DNA of 64,000 nucleotides from Pontibacter fetidus (GTDB taxonomy: Bacteria; Bacteroidota; Bacteroidia; Cytophagales; Hymenobacteraceae), in assembly GCF_010119545.1 (NCBI RefSeq), contig NZ_JAAEAA010000005.1, positions 124,001 to 188,000 on the forward strand, read 5' to 3'. Position 1 is the stretch's first letter. Each line of letters starts with the position of its first letter. The notes beneath the pieces are model-generated. The model searched no databases. It saw only the letters and a list, made by a program, of their open reading frames with translations, and had not been told where the DNA came from. The translations under genes and the position numbers were made by a program. This document shows positions 45,824 through 54,329 of the stretch, one piece after another.

Positions 45824-46078
45824 TTAGCTAACCTGCTTTATCGCATATACATAGTTCACGAAATCATCTACAGTGTAAACCGGCGCGTCATCCGGAATAA
45901 CTATACTATAGGTTTTTTCTACTTTCAGGATGATATCTACTACGTCGATGATGTCAAGGCCTAAACGGGTCAGGTCGCGGACCTTTAGCAGTAGGTTAGG
46001 ATTAATTTTAGTAACTGAAGTAATGATCTTCACCACTTCTGTCTGAATTGCCTGTATGTTTGGAATTACATTTTGCAT
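45824..46078 (-). CDS. Acyl-carrier-protein-like protein lacking the phosphopantetheine serine
   Basis: A small acidic protein of 84 residues with the length and helix pattern of acyl carrier proteins: RLGLDIIDVVDIILKVEKTY matches the ACP helix II start, where the family reads G-x-D-S-L. Here the sequence is L41-D42-I43-I44-D45; the codon for residue 43 is ATC, so the serine that carries the prosthetic group is isoleucine. The protein should therefore be unable to hold an acyl chain in the usual way. It stands alone between two terminators, so it has its own promoter. It may be a regulatory or scaffold ACP, or a decayed gene; the intact frame and neat fold argue against decay. Confidence 0.8.
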   Translation of the reverse strand: MQNVIPNIQAIQTEVVKIITSVTKINPNLLLKVRDLTRLGLDIIDVVDIILKVEKTYSIVIPDDAPVYTVDDFVNYVYAIKQVS

Positions 46079-46146
46079 GGCATGTAAAAGGTAAATAAGT
46101 AAATATTGCTTTCAGTTTATCTTCAAAAGCTGTGCGGGGCATTAAA

Positions 46147-46173
46147 ATTGCGGAGGCCAGCAGCCTCCGCAAT
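46147..46173 (-). terminator. Rho-independent terminator of the RND efflux operon
   Basis: ATTGCGGAGGC (46147-46157) pairs with GCCTCCGCAAT (46163-46173) around a 5-base loop. It is 33 bases after the stop of the minus-strand RND gene and is followed by T-rich bases on that strand. Confidence 0.85.
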
Positions 46174-46205
46174 CTGTTTCTATCTGCTTAAAAATTGTCA
46201 GGTGC

Positions 46206-49200
46206 TTAGTGCGCAAACTCGTGCGCCATTTTCTTTTCTTCCAGTTCCTTGGTTTCGTGCTCCAACTCTTCCAGTGTCTTATCTTCCAGCTCTATTTTGG
46301 TCTTCTTATCCATACCGAACCTGGCAAGTATACGGTCGAAACCATAGTAGATAATCGGAACAACTATAAGCGTCAGGAACATGGATGAGCTCAGACCACC
46401 GATCAAAGCCCAGGCCAGACCGTTTTTAGTAGCAGCCACCGAACCACCTGCCAGCGCAATCGGCAACATACCAATTACCATCGCCAGCGTTGTCATCAGG
46501 ATCGGGCGGAAACGGATACGAACCGCTTCTATCAGGGCATCTTTCACAAACACACCTTCGTCTTTTAGCTTGTTCGTAAAGTCAACCACCATAATCGCAT
46601 TCTTCGCAACCAGACCGATCATCATAATGATACCAAGTATAGAGAAGATGCTCAGTGACTGAGCAGCCAGCGCCAGGGCAAGCAAGGCGCCAATGATCGC
46701 CAACGGAATTGAGAACAGAACCACCAACGGATAGATGTAAGAGTCATACAGCGCCACCATGATCAGGTACACGAAAATGATAGAAGCCAGCAAGGCAATA
46801 CCCAACGTACCGAAACCTTCGCTCTGGTTTTTGAGGTTACCCCCAAACTCTACGTTAACGCCAGCCGGCATTTTAATTTCAGCCATCTTCGCCTGAATGT
46901 CGGCACCCACCGAACCAGATGGACGGCCGATTACCTGCGAGTTCACGTTTACAGATGTAACGCGGTTATAACGCTCCAACTGCGACGGACCTGTAGATTG
47001 TTTAATATCAGCGAACTGTGATAGGCGAACAATTTGCCCCTTGTTATTCACGAAAGACAGGTTGCCAATATCGTTCACGCTACGGCGGTCAAACTCATCC
47101 AGGCGTATGTTGATGTCGTAGTCTTCGGTGCCGGAACGGAACGTTACATCGGAGTTGCCGCTAAATGCCAGCTGCATACTTGCACCTACGCTTTCCAGCG
47201 ACAGACCAACGTTTGCCATCTTGTCGCGATCTACCACTACTTCAATTTCCGGATTACCACCTTCTACAGATGTTTCTACGTCGGCCGTACCCTGTACACT
47301 CTCTGTTATCTGCATTACCTTCTGAGAGAAAGCCATCACAGAATCCAGGTTAGAGCCAGAGATGATGATCTGGATTGGCGCCTGCGCAGTACCAACCAAA
47401 CCTACAGGAACCGGTGTTACCTGCACGTTAGGCAGTTTGCTTTCGATGTCAGCTTTTACCTGGCGGCTGAACTGCTCTGTACTAAAAGTACGCTCTTTCA
47501 CATCTATCAGCGAAACCGCCACATCTGCTTTGTAAGCTGTGTTCTGGCCGGCCTGCGCCGATGAAGTTGTACCTACTGTTGTAAATACTTTCTTCACTTC
47601 TGGTATAGCCTCTAAATATTGCTCTACCTGGCGAGTAGCAAAGTTGGTTTGCTCTACGGTGGCATTCTTCGGTAATTCCAGCTGTAAACTCACTTCACCG
47701 CGGTCGCCGGCAGGTATAAATTCAGAACCTATAAAGCCAAACGGAACCAGCGCAAACGATGCAAATAACATCAGTATAGTTACACCCAACGTGATAAACT
47801 TATGGTTGAACGCCCATTTCAGAGCAGCCGTAAAGCCATCAATTATCCTGTCCAGGAAGCGCTCGAAAGCAAGTATAAACCGTCCGAAAATGTTTGTGTC
47901 TGAGATATGCTCCAATCGTGAGAAACGGCTGGCGAGTAACGGGATCAAGGTAAATGCTACGAACAACGAGATCATCGTAGAGATAGCTACCACCACGGCA
48001 AACTGGCGAAGGATATCAGATACCAGACCACTTGAAAGCGCGATCGGGATAAACACAACCACAATTACAAGTGTAATAGAAGTAACTGTAGCCATGATCT
48101 CACGGATACCATCGTAAGCAGCCTGGGCAGGCTTTTTGCCCATCTCCATGTGGCGGTGAATGTTCTCGATCACCACAATGGCATCATCCACAAGTATACC
48201 AACCACCAGCGAAAGCGCCAGTAACGACATCAGGTTAAGCGAGTAGCCCAGCAGGTACATGGCAATAAAGGTAGCCACCAACGATGCCGGAATAGAGATC
48301 ATTACGATAATGGCATTACGCAGCGAGTGCAGGAACAGCAACATCACCACAGCCACCAGTATAATCGCAATAACAAGGTCGTGCATTACCGAATCGGCAG
48401 CCTCCAGGGTAAAGTCAGAAGAGTCGCTGGCAATGTTAAATTTCAGGCCTTGTGAAGCATAGGTTGTCTCCAGTTTGGCAAGCGCCTCTTTCGTCAGGCG
48501 GCTTACTTCTACTGCGTTGGCATCAGACTGCTTTTGTATAGTGATACCCACCGAAGCTTTACCATTGTTACGGGTCAATACTTCCACGTCTTTCTGCGTA
48601 TCCTGCACTTCGGCTACATCTGATAGGCGAACTATACCATTCTGGTCTTCACGGATGATCAGGTTACTCAGCTGGGCCAGGGAGCTATACTTACCAGCCA
48701 GTCGGATCTGCGTCTGGCCACTTTCCTGCTTTATTTTACCCGTAGGGAAGTCAAGGTTAGAGTTACGGATTTTCTGCTGTACCTGAAGTATAGACAGGTT
48801 ATAGGCTTCCAGTTTGTTGGCATCGATATTTACTTTAATCTCGCGTTCCTGGCCACCCAGTACTTTAATAGCAGCCATGCCTTGTATGCGCGAAAGCTCC
48901 GGTTTAATCTTTTTATCGATCAGGTCATAGAACTCTGTGGCAGACATGTTGGCCGTAGCACCCATTTTAATAATAGGCAGATCATCGAAGTCAAATTTGT
49001 TCAGGGTTGGTGCATCGGCATCTTCCGGCAGTTTGGCCAGAATGGTGTTGATCTTACGCTGCGCATCCTGCAAACTCAGGTCCACATCCGTGCCCTGGTT
49101 CAGCTGTATCGTGATGATGGAAAAGCTCTCCAGTGAGGTACTTTTCATCTCCTTCACGTTCTCCAGTGACGATAAGGCGTCTTCAATTTCCTTGGTTACC

Positions 49201-49385
49201 GAGTTCTCTACCTCGTTTGGAGAGGCACCCGGGTAAATAGTACTGATAGTAAGTACCGGCGGGCTGAATTTTGGTAACAGCTCGTAGTTAAGCGACTTAT
49301 AGCTGACAACGCCAAGCAGTGTAAGGACGGTAAATACCACCACTACCAAGGTTGATCGCTGTATTGATAATTTGGTTATGTTCAT
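46206..49385 (-). CDS. RND efflux pump, AcrB/HAE1-type inner-membrane transporter
   Basis: A transporter of 1059 residues with 12 membrane segments and two large periplasmic loops, the standard AcrB layout. The proton-relay motif appears as VVGILVDDAIVVIENIHRH near residue 400, and the second-half counterpart as MIGLVAKNAIMVVDF near 920. The C-terminus is charged. It is the last gene of an operon tolC-mfp-rnd read on the minus strand, so it is the pump of a tripartite drug/metabolite efflux system. The 244-base gap to the adaptor gene contains an inserted repeat element. Confidence 0.95.
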   Translation of the reverse strand: MNITKLSIQRSTLVVVVFTVLTLLGVVSYKSLNYELLPKFSPPVLTISTIYPGASPNEVENSVTKEIEDALSSLENVKEMKSTSLESFSIITIQLNQGTDVDLSLQDAQRKINTILAKLPEDADAPTLNKFDFDDLPIIKMGATANMSATEFYDLIDKKIKPELSRIQGMAAIKVLGGQEREIKVNIDANKLEAYNLSILQVQQKIRNSNLDFPTGKIKQESGQTQIRLAGKYSSLAQLSNLIIREDQNGIVRLSDVAEVQDTQKDVEVLTRNNGKASVGITIQKQSDANAVEVSRLTKEALAKLETTYASQGLKFNIASDSSDFTLEAADSVMHDLVIAIILVAVVMLLFLHSLRNAIIVMISIPASLVATFIAMYLLGYSLNLMSLLALSLVVGILVDDAIVVIENIHRHMEMGKKPAQAAYDGIREIMATVTSITLVIVVVFIPIALSSGLVSDILRQFAVVVAISTMISLFVAFTLIPLLASRFSRLEHISDTNIFGRFILAFERFLDRIIDGFTAALKWAFNHKFITLGVTILMLFASFALVPFGFIGSEFIPAGDRGEVSLQLELPKNATVEQTNFATRQVEQYLEAIPEVKKVFTTVGTTSSAQAGQNTAYKADVAVSLIDVKERTFSTEQFSRQVKADIESKLPNVQVTPVPVGLVGTAQAPIQIIISGSNLDSVMAFSQKVMQITESVQGTADVETSVEGGNPEIEVVVDRDKMANVGLSLESVGASMQLAFSGNSDVTFRSGTEDYDINIRLDEFDRRSVNDIGNLSFVNNKGQIVRLSQFADIKQSTGPSQLERYNRVTSVNVNSQVIGRPSGSVGADIQAKMAEIKMPAGVNVEFGGNLKNQSEGFGTLGIALLASIIFVYLIMVALYDSYIYPLVVLFSIPLAIIGALLALALAAQSLSIFSILGIIMMIGLVAKNAIMVVDFTNKLKDEGVFVKDALIEAVRIRFRPILMTTLAMVIGMLPIALAGGSVAATKNGLAWALIGGLSSSMFLTLIVVPIIYYGFDRILARFGMDKKTKIELEDKTLEELEHETKELEEKKMAHEFAH

Positions 49386-49438
49386 TTTATAGTTTCTCTT
49401 TTAAAAAGAAATATTCTTGTTTTGATCTGCTAAACCGG

Positions 49439-49614
49439 GTCATCCCCCTGCCCCCTTCAAAGTGGGACTTTATCTGCTTGAGTAATTCCCCTCTTGAGAG
49501 GGGCAGGGGTGTGTTATAGCAGAGGCTTTACTAACATCCACCAAGATCCTTTCAGGATGACAAATGGAAGAGCAGTTCCCTGAAGTCCCCCTTTGAAGGG
49601 GGCAGGGGGATGAC
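49439..49614. repeat. REPIN-like inverted element inside the efflux operon
   Basis: Left arm 49439-49470 and right arm 49583-49614 are reverse complements at 31 of 32 positions. Each carries CCCCCTGCCCCCTTC/GAAGGGGGCAGGGGG. Between them are a CCCCTCTTGAGAGGGGCAGGGGTG unit near 49490 and an AAGATCCTTTCAGGATGACAAA unit near 49544, the same units in the same order as at 10523-10600. It sits between the RND and adaptor genes of one operon. Confidence 0.75.
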
Positions 49615-49629
49615 AATCGTAAGCGAATA

Positions 49630-50682
49630 TTACAGCAACGACACTTTAATGCCTTCGCGCAGGTTGATCTGGCCGCTTTGTACTACTTTTTCGCCTGGTT
49701 TCACGCCATCCAGTATCTCTACTTTATCTTGTGTAACCACACCCACTTTAACTTTTCGCATGTTGGCAACGCCATTGTTTACCACATACACGCTTGGGTT
49801 CTGGATGCTACCAACTATAGCTTCACGCGGTAAAAGTGTTGCTTCGCGCTGATCGGCTACCTCGAAGAAGGCTGTACCATACATACCGGCTCTTAGGTTA
49901 TTATTAGCAGCGTTCTTTACTTCAATTTCCACATCAAACTTCAGGGTGGGGTCTGCCTGAGCAGCAATCGCAGTAACTATACCTTCGTACTCCTGGCCGG
50001 CACCGGCATCCGCTTTCACTTTTACTTTCTGGCCTTTGTTGATCAGCAGCACTTCACCTTCGTTGACCTTAACTTCCAGCTTCAGTTTGTCCACGTTAAC
50101 GATGTCGTATAGTTTGGTAGCCATACCTAAGTAAGAACCAACTTCCACATAGATCTCGTTTATTTCGCCGCTGATAGGGGCTGTAATGCGGGTTTTAGTT
50201 AAGCGCTGGCGGGCTGCTACCAATTGTGCCTGTGTAGATTTTGCAGCTAAACGGGCATCTTCCAGCTGGCGCTGTGTGATCGCGTCGCCGGCAGCCAGGT
50301 TCTCGAAACGGGCAAGGTCACGCTTTGCTTTTTCGGCGTTTGTCTGGGCAGTTGCCAGGTCAGCAGCCATAGTGTTACTTTCAACCTGTAGCAGTAACTC
50401 CCCGGCTCTAACTTTATCGCCTTTGCGCTTTAACACGCGCTGCACCTGGCCGCTCGTTTCTGACATCAGAGTCAGGCTTTGGATAGGAGCAAAGTTACCC
50501 TGTGCCGTGAATGACTTATCCAGTTGCTCTGTTTTTACTTCGGTTACCTTTACAGGTATCGCATCGCTTTTAATCTCTGCAACCGCTGCGCTAGATGCCA
50601 TTTTTTCTTTATTGCTCATCAGCTTAAAGCCAACAGCTACCAGCACTACAATAACAATTGCTATATAAATTAACTTCTTCAT
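49630..50682 (-). CDS. RND efflux periplasmic adaptor (membrane fusion protein)
   Basis: A protein of 350 residues with an N-terminal membrane anchor (LIYIAIVIVVLVAVGF), a lipoyl half-domain, an alpha-helical hairpin (about 110-165, with LATAQTNAEKAKRDLARFENLA and RLAAKSTQAQL), the second lipoyl half near APISGEINEIYVEVGSYL, then a beta-barrel and membrane-proximal domain. It links the inner-membrane pump with the outer-membrane channel. It is 20 bases downstream of the tolC-like gene and 244 bases upstream of the RND gene. Confidence 0.94.
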   Translation of the reverse strand: MKKLIYIAIVIVVLVAVGFKLMSNKEKMASSAAVAEIKSDAIPVKVTEVKTEQLDKSFTAQGNFAPIQSLTLMSETSGQVQRVLKRKGDKVRAGELLLQVESNTMAADLATAQTNAEKAKRDLARFENLAAGDAITQRQLEDARLAAKSTQAQLVAARQRLTKTRITAPISGEINEIYVEVGSYLGMATKLYDIVNVDKLKLEVKVNEGEVLLINKGQKVKVKADAGAGQEYEGIVTAIAAQADPTLKFDVEIEVKNAANNNLRAGMYGTAFFEVADQREATLLPREAIVGSIQNPSVYVVNNGVANMRKVKVGVVTQDKVEILDGVKPGEKVVQSGQINLREGIKVSLL

Positions 50683-50702
50683 TTTGGTGGGTGGTGTATG
50701 TC

Positions 50703-52061
50703 TTATTTTGTTAATGTTTCTAATTTTCCTTTGGCTTTCAGGTAGTTCAGTTGCGCTATCTGGTATTTCAGCCTTTCGTTGTTATAGTTTGTCTGCGCCT
50801 CACGCAACGACGTCTCTGCATTTAACAGATCGCTAAGCGGTGCTAAACCTTCTTTGTAAAGTTCGTTGGTGGTATTGTATACTTCCTGCGCCAGTTTCAC
50901 ATTTTCGTCCTGGGCATCTATGTTACCTCTGGTGTTATTTAGCTGGTTAATGGCATTGCTAAGCTCTACCTGCGTGCTTTTGTTGTATTGCTGCAGGTCC
51001 AATTCCAGGTTTTTCAAAGCAATCTGGTGCTGCTGTACTTGTGATTTCTTGCGCAAACCATCAAATACCGGGATGTTCACCTGTAGTCCTACCTGCGAGT
51101 TAGGGAACCACATAGCCTCCTGGTTACTGATCATGCGGCCGTTGTATTGCGACTGGTAGTTATAGTTACCAAAAGCCGCCAGCGACGGGTAATAACCAGC
51201 CTTTACGCCTTCAATTTGCAGGGCTGTGAGTTCTTTTTGTTTCTTAAGGGCCTGGTAGCCTGTGCGTTCTGTAACAGGTTGTTCGGCTTCGGCCAGAGTT
51301 GGCTGTGTAGTAAGTATAGCATTATCAGCTGAGCCGGTTAATTTGATAGGTTGTTCCAGGGGCATACCCATAAAGAATTTAAGCATGTTAAGTTGCTGCT
51401 CATAACCCGATTGGAGGTTTTTCTTCTGGTTCTCAAGGTTTATCTTACTCACCTTTATGCGGTTTACATCTACCTTTTTAACCAGGTCGTTTTTATACTG
51501 GAGGGTAAGGATCTTCTCCAGCTGTTCCAGCTTTCGGAGGTTAGCGTTAATGCTCTCAAACTGCTCTTTGGTTTGTAGCACCATAAAGTAGGCAGTACCC
51601 ACGTTAAAGATCACGTCCTCATTAGCCATTTCTCTGCGAATGCGGTAAACGTCTTCGGCGGTACGGGCAGCTTTTAAGCCTACAAAGTACGATTTGCTGA
51701 AAAGCAGCTGCGTTACCGAAATACCAGCCTGCACCGTATTGTCGGTACCCATTGGTTTAATGAGCGGCTTACCGTTTTGCTCGGGGTTAAAATCGGCAGG
51801 AAGCGCTATCATCTGTTTTTCAAGCGTTCTTACGGCAGTACCTTTAATATCAACCTGCGGCAAACCATTGCTGCGCGCTTCGTTTATCATATACTTCGAG
51901 CTCAGCTCATCGTTACTTGCCTTTTTTATGGTCTCGTTATTCTCCAGGGCATAGGAAACGGCTTGTTGCAAGTTCAGCTCCTTTGTTTCTTGCTGAGCCT
52001 GTGCAAACCCGGTCTGCATAAAGGCCATCAGTATTCCCAGCGCTAAATATTTTTTGATCAC
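50703..52061 (-). CDS. TolC-family outer-membrane efflux channel
   Basis: A protein of 452 residues. Signal peptide (LGILMAFMQTGFAQA), then two repeats of the TolC coiled-coil pattern (LNLQQAVSYALENNETIKKA near the start; VYNTTNELYKEGLAPLSDLLNAETSL near the end). First gene of the tripartite efflux operon. A palindromic operator lies 33-56 bases before its ATG and matches one in front of the gbsR-like gene, so it is most likely controlled by that regulator. Confidence 0.94.
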   Translation of the reverse strand: MIKKYLALGILMAFMQTGFAQAQQETKELNLQQAVSYALENNETIKKASNDELSSKYMINEARSNGLPQVDIKGTAVRTLEKQMIALPADFNPEQNGKPLIKPMGTDNTVQAGISVTQLLFSKSYFVGLKAARTAEDVYRIRREMANEDVIFNVGTAYFMVLQTKEQFESINANLRKLEQLEKILTLQYKNDLVKKVDVNRIKVSKINLENQKKNLQSGYEQQLNMLKFFMGMPLEQPIKLTGSADNAILTTQPTLAEAEQPVTERTGYQALKKQKELTALQIEGVKAGYYPSLAAFGNYNYQSQYNGRMISNQEAMWFPNSQVGLQVNIPVFDGLRKKSQVQQHQIALKNLELDLQQYNKSTQVELSNAINQLNNTRGNIDAQDENVKLAQEVYNTTNELYKEGLAPLSDLLNAETSLREAQTNYNNERLKYQIAQLNYLKAKGKLETLTK

Positions 52062-52093
52062 GTTGTAAAGTTTTATAGTTTATGTAGTTATAC

Positions 52094-52117
52094 TTAGTTC
52101 ATAAATTACTGAACCAA
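52094..52117. promoter_or_regulatory. Operator-like palindrome before the efflux operon
   Basis: TTAGTTC (52094-52100), a 10-base AT-rich spacer, then GAACCAA (52111-52117). It has the same arms (one mismatch) and spacing as the site at 52646-52669 in front of the regulator gene. Likely the binding site of the GbsR-type regulator. Confidence 0.7.
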
Positions 52118-52130
52118 GCAGGTAAAAAAA

Positions 52131-52610
52131 TTATTGCTTTCTGTTCTCCCACTTTTCCAGCAGGGTTGGCATTTCCTGGCTCAAAAAATCAAGAAATCCG
52201 ATGAGCTCATGAATATTCTGGCTGGCCTGGCAATCTTTGTCGGCTTTTAGTGCCAGCGCTTCCTGCAATGATTCCCTGAAACTGATCATCTGGTCTATCT
52301 TCTTGGTAAAGCCGTCGCGCCAGTTGCTAAGTTTTAATTTAAAATAGCGCTTGCGTTCGCCTGAGAAGGTGGTATACTCTATCTGGCCGAGTTGCAGCAG
52401 CAGGTTAAGTGCGTTACTTGTTGCGCTTTTGCTCAGGTGCAAGGCTTCCGAAATTTCATCGAAAGTCATTTGCGACTGGTCAGATACAAAGAGCAAACCC
52501 ATGATGCGGGCAACAGCGGGCTGCATGCCGTTGTTCTCATGGTAAATCCCGATTTTCTCGATCAGGGCTTTTTGTTTATCGTTTAGAACCATTGGTTTTG
52601 CGTCAATCAT
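52131..52610 (-). CDS. GbsR/MarR-family transcriptional regulator
   Basis: From the ATG at 52610 (MIDAKPMVLNDKQ) the protein has about 159 residues; an alternative ATG is at 52592. The winged helix-turn-helix reads MTFDEISEALHLSKSATSNALNLL then GQIEYTTFSGERKRYF, as in GbsR-type regulators, and FVSDQSQM is the family's SDP-like string. An open frame extends further upstream to 52802, but it would translate the operator and the -7 element, so I reject that longer start. It lies just upstream of the efflux operon in the same direction, and the same palindrome precedes both, so it probably represses the pump and itself. Confidence 0.88.
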   Translation of the reverse strand: MIDAKPMVLNDKQKALIEKIGIYHENNGMQPAVARIMGLLFVSDQSQMTFDEISEALHLSKSATSNALNLLLQLGQIEYTTFSGERKRYFKLKLSNWRDGFTKKIDQMISFRESLQEALALKADKDCQASQNIHELIGFLDFLSQEMPTLLEKWENRKQ

Positions 52611-52624
52611 ACCATTTAACAGTG

Positions 52625-52632
52625 CAAAGGTA
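52625..52632 (-). promoter_or_regulatory. -7 element (TACCTTTG) of the gbsR-like gene
   Basis: On the minus strand the bases read TACCTTTG, matching TAnnTTTG. The operator at 52646-52669 begins 13 bases upstream, in the position where a bound repressor would block the polymerase. Confidence 0.55.
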
Positions 52633-52645
52633 TTGACTTGTTCCC

Positions 52646-52669
52646 TTAGTTCATAATTTACAGAACTAA
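52646..52669. promoter_or_regulatory. Operator-like palindrome before the gbsR-like gene
   Basis: TTAGTTC (52646-52652), spacer ATAATTTACA, then GAACTAA (52663-52669): perfect 7-base arms. It matches the site before the efflux operon. An overlapping TTTACA...TGTAAA pair in the same place may be a second, weaker site. Confidence 0.72.
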
Positions 52670-52856
52670 ATTTGTAAAATATTTTTTGATGATGATTTTG
52701 AGTAGAGGTGAGCGGGGGTGTTAAGTTTAATTGTAGCAGAGAAAATTGCCTTTGGTATAACGGTCTGGTGTAGACGATGTGCGGGGCTTTCAGCCGAAGC
52801 ATAGAGTATACACATGGTTGGCAAAGGTTATTCTATAATGTTCTATTTAATTAACT

Positions 52857-53135
52857 TTAGTGGTCCAGCTTACTCGGCTTAACCTTGTAGTAAAGTGTTA
52901 ACAAAAGGGCTATTGCTGAAATGGGACAAGTAATTACAAAGAAGTAATACCAAAATCTCAATTGCTGAACAGTTTCTTCTAATCCATTCTGTCCAGAGGA
53001 TGTAATATTGCCAAGTCTTCTTTGGTCACCATACAAGGCCCCTACATTGAAAATTTCAAACAATGAAAACAAGAAGTAGAATACTAAAAGTAGTGCAATC
53101 AAAGCAAATAGGTAATTGTTCTTTGTCAGGTTCAT
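52857..53135 (-). CDS. Small hypothetical membrane protein
   Basis: A protein of 92 residues with two membrane helices (about 8-27 and 62-84) and a polar loop of about 30 residues between them. The C-terminus is basic (YYKVKPSKLDH). No family recognised. It stands alone, with gaps of about 55 and 175 bases to its nearest features. Confidence 0.65.
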   Translation of the reverse strand: MNLTKNNYLFALIALLLVFYFLFSLFEIFNVGALYGDQRRLGNITSSGQNGLEETVQQLRFWYYFFVITCPISAIALLLTLYYKVKPSKLDH

Positions 53136-53310
53136 TGTTAAATGCCTTATCTTGATTGTTCCCTTCTTATAATTTTAATCATTGCCAACTACTGTATAAA
53201 CGACAACATACGCTTATCTGCACTATAACTGTAGTTTAGCAAGACTGTAGCTATACTTCAATCTGCAAGGTAAAATAAATTGCCATTCCATCTCTATAAT
53301 AAAGTATAAA

Positions 53311-53598
53311 CTATAGTTTCCCCAATTCATGCCAGCGCATGCGGTAAGCGTTCATGGCGGTCTGGCCGAGCTTGCGCAGTAATCTATAGTTTACTACCGC
53401 CCCAACCGGTGCCCCCATTATAGGTATAAGTTGGGCCATTTTAGCCAGGTCAATGTAATCGCGATATTCCTGCTGAAAGCTGCGCCAGTCAAATTGATTT
53501 ATATCCTCGGGTAGGTGTTGTTTCTTGGTTTCCCAGTCGGTCATGTGCTGGTATATGTCGCGGCGGTGCTCGTGGCTGCTAAAGGCCAGCTGAAAGAT
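53311..53598 (-). pseudogene. C-terminal remnant of an EcsC-family gene
   Basis: The frame reads FQLAFSSHEHRRDIYQHM then TDWETKKQ and FQQEYRDYIDLAKMAQLIP, ending in APVGAVVNYRLLRKLGQTAMNAY. This is the C-terminal end of EcsC-family proteins, whose full length is about 240 residues or more. The similarity stops near 53598, exactly where a different broken gene begins on the other strand. An ATG at 53544 would give a 77-residue product, but the missing front half argues for a dead gene. Identification is from memory of the family's closing motif. Confidence 0.65.
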
Positions 53599-54135
53599 AT
53601 AAAGCAGGCAGAACTGGACCTGGCGGCAGCTAAACTGGATGTGGAGGTAGCCAAAGCCAATTTTTATCCTTCACTGGGTATAACGGCAGGTATCGGTATC
53701 CAGGCTTTTGATCCATCGTATTTGCTGAAGTCTCCGGAGTCGTTGCTTTATTCTATTGCCGGCGACCTGACTGCTCCGCTGATAAATAGAAATGCGATAA
53801 AGGCAACCTACTATAGTGCGAATGCAAAACAGCTGCAGGCCGTTTACAACTACGAGCGTACTGTTCTTAATGCTTACATCGAGGTTGTAAATCAGCTGTC
53901 GAACATCAGTAACCTCGAGAAAAGCTACGACCTGAAAGCGAAGCAAGTAGAGGCACTTACGCAATCCATCAGTATCTCAAACGATTTGTTTAAATCGGCG
54001 AGAGCGGATTATATGGAAGTGCTGCTGACCCAACGCGAGGCCCTGGAATCGAGATTTGAACTGATTGAAACCAAAATGCAGCAACTGAATGCCCACGTTG
54101 CCATATACCAGGCACTGGGCGGCGGCTGGAATTAA
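53596..54135 (+). pseudogene. C-terminal remnant of a NodT/CusC-type outer-membrane efflux factor gene
   Basis: From 53596 the frame reads DIKQAELDLAAAKLDVEVAK, then ANFYPSLGI and later a full second TolC-type repeat (LFKSARADYMEVLLTQREALESR), ending LGGGWN, all typical of the second half of NodT-type channels. In intact relatives NRPDI precedes this point; here the upstream bases belong to the EcsC remnant read in reverse. There is no signal peptide, so an outer-membrane channel cannot be made. The frame is open upstream to about 53515, by chance. A terminator follows. Confidence 0.75.
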
Positions 54136-54171
54136 TTACTGATTCGTAAAGAACGGACTGGTTTATACCCC

Positions 54172-54204
54172 GAAAGCCATTTTGCATGTTGCAAAATGGC
54201 TTTC
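54172..54204. terminator. Terminator after the efflux-factor remnant
   Basis: GAAAGCCATTTTGCA (54172-54186) pairs with TGCAAAATGGCTTTC (54190-54204) around a 3-base loop and is followed by T-rich bases on the plus strand. Confidence 0.88.
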
Positions 54205-54329
54205 TTGTTTTTTATGCAACAGACCAAACTGGGGTGAACGCACACCAATTGTACTTATTTATTATGAGTTGAGCGTTTTAATATAAACTATAAAATGCCA
54301 TGTACTACACAGGCGTGTAAGTATAAATT

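Noticed and set aside
52611..52802. Upstream extension of the gbsR-like gene to 52802
   Set aside because: It would translate the operator and the -7 element, and the extra 64 residues do not resemble the family N-terminus.
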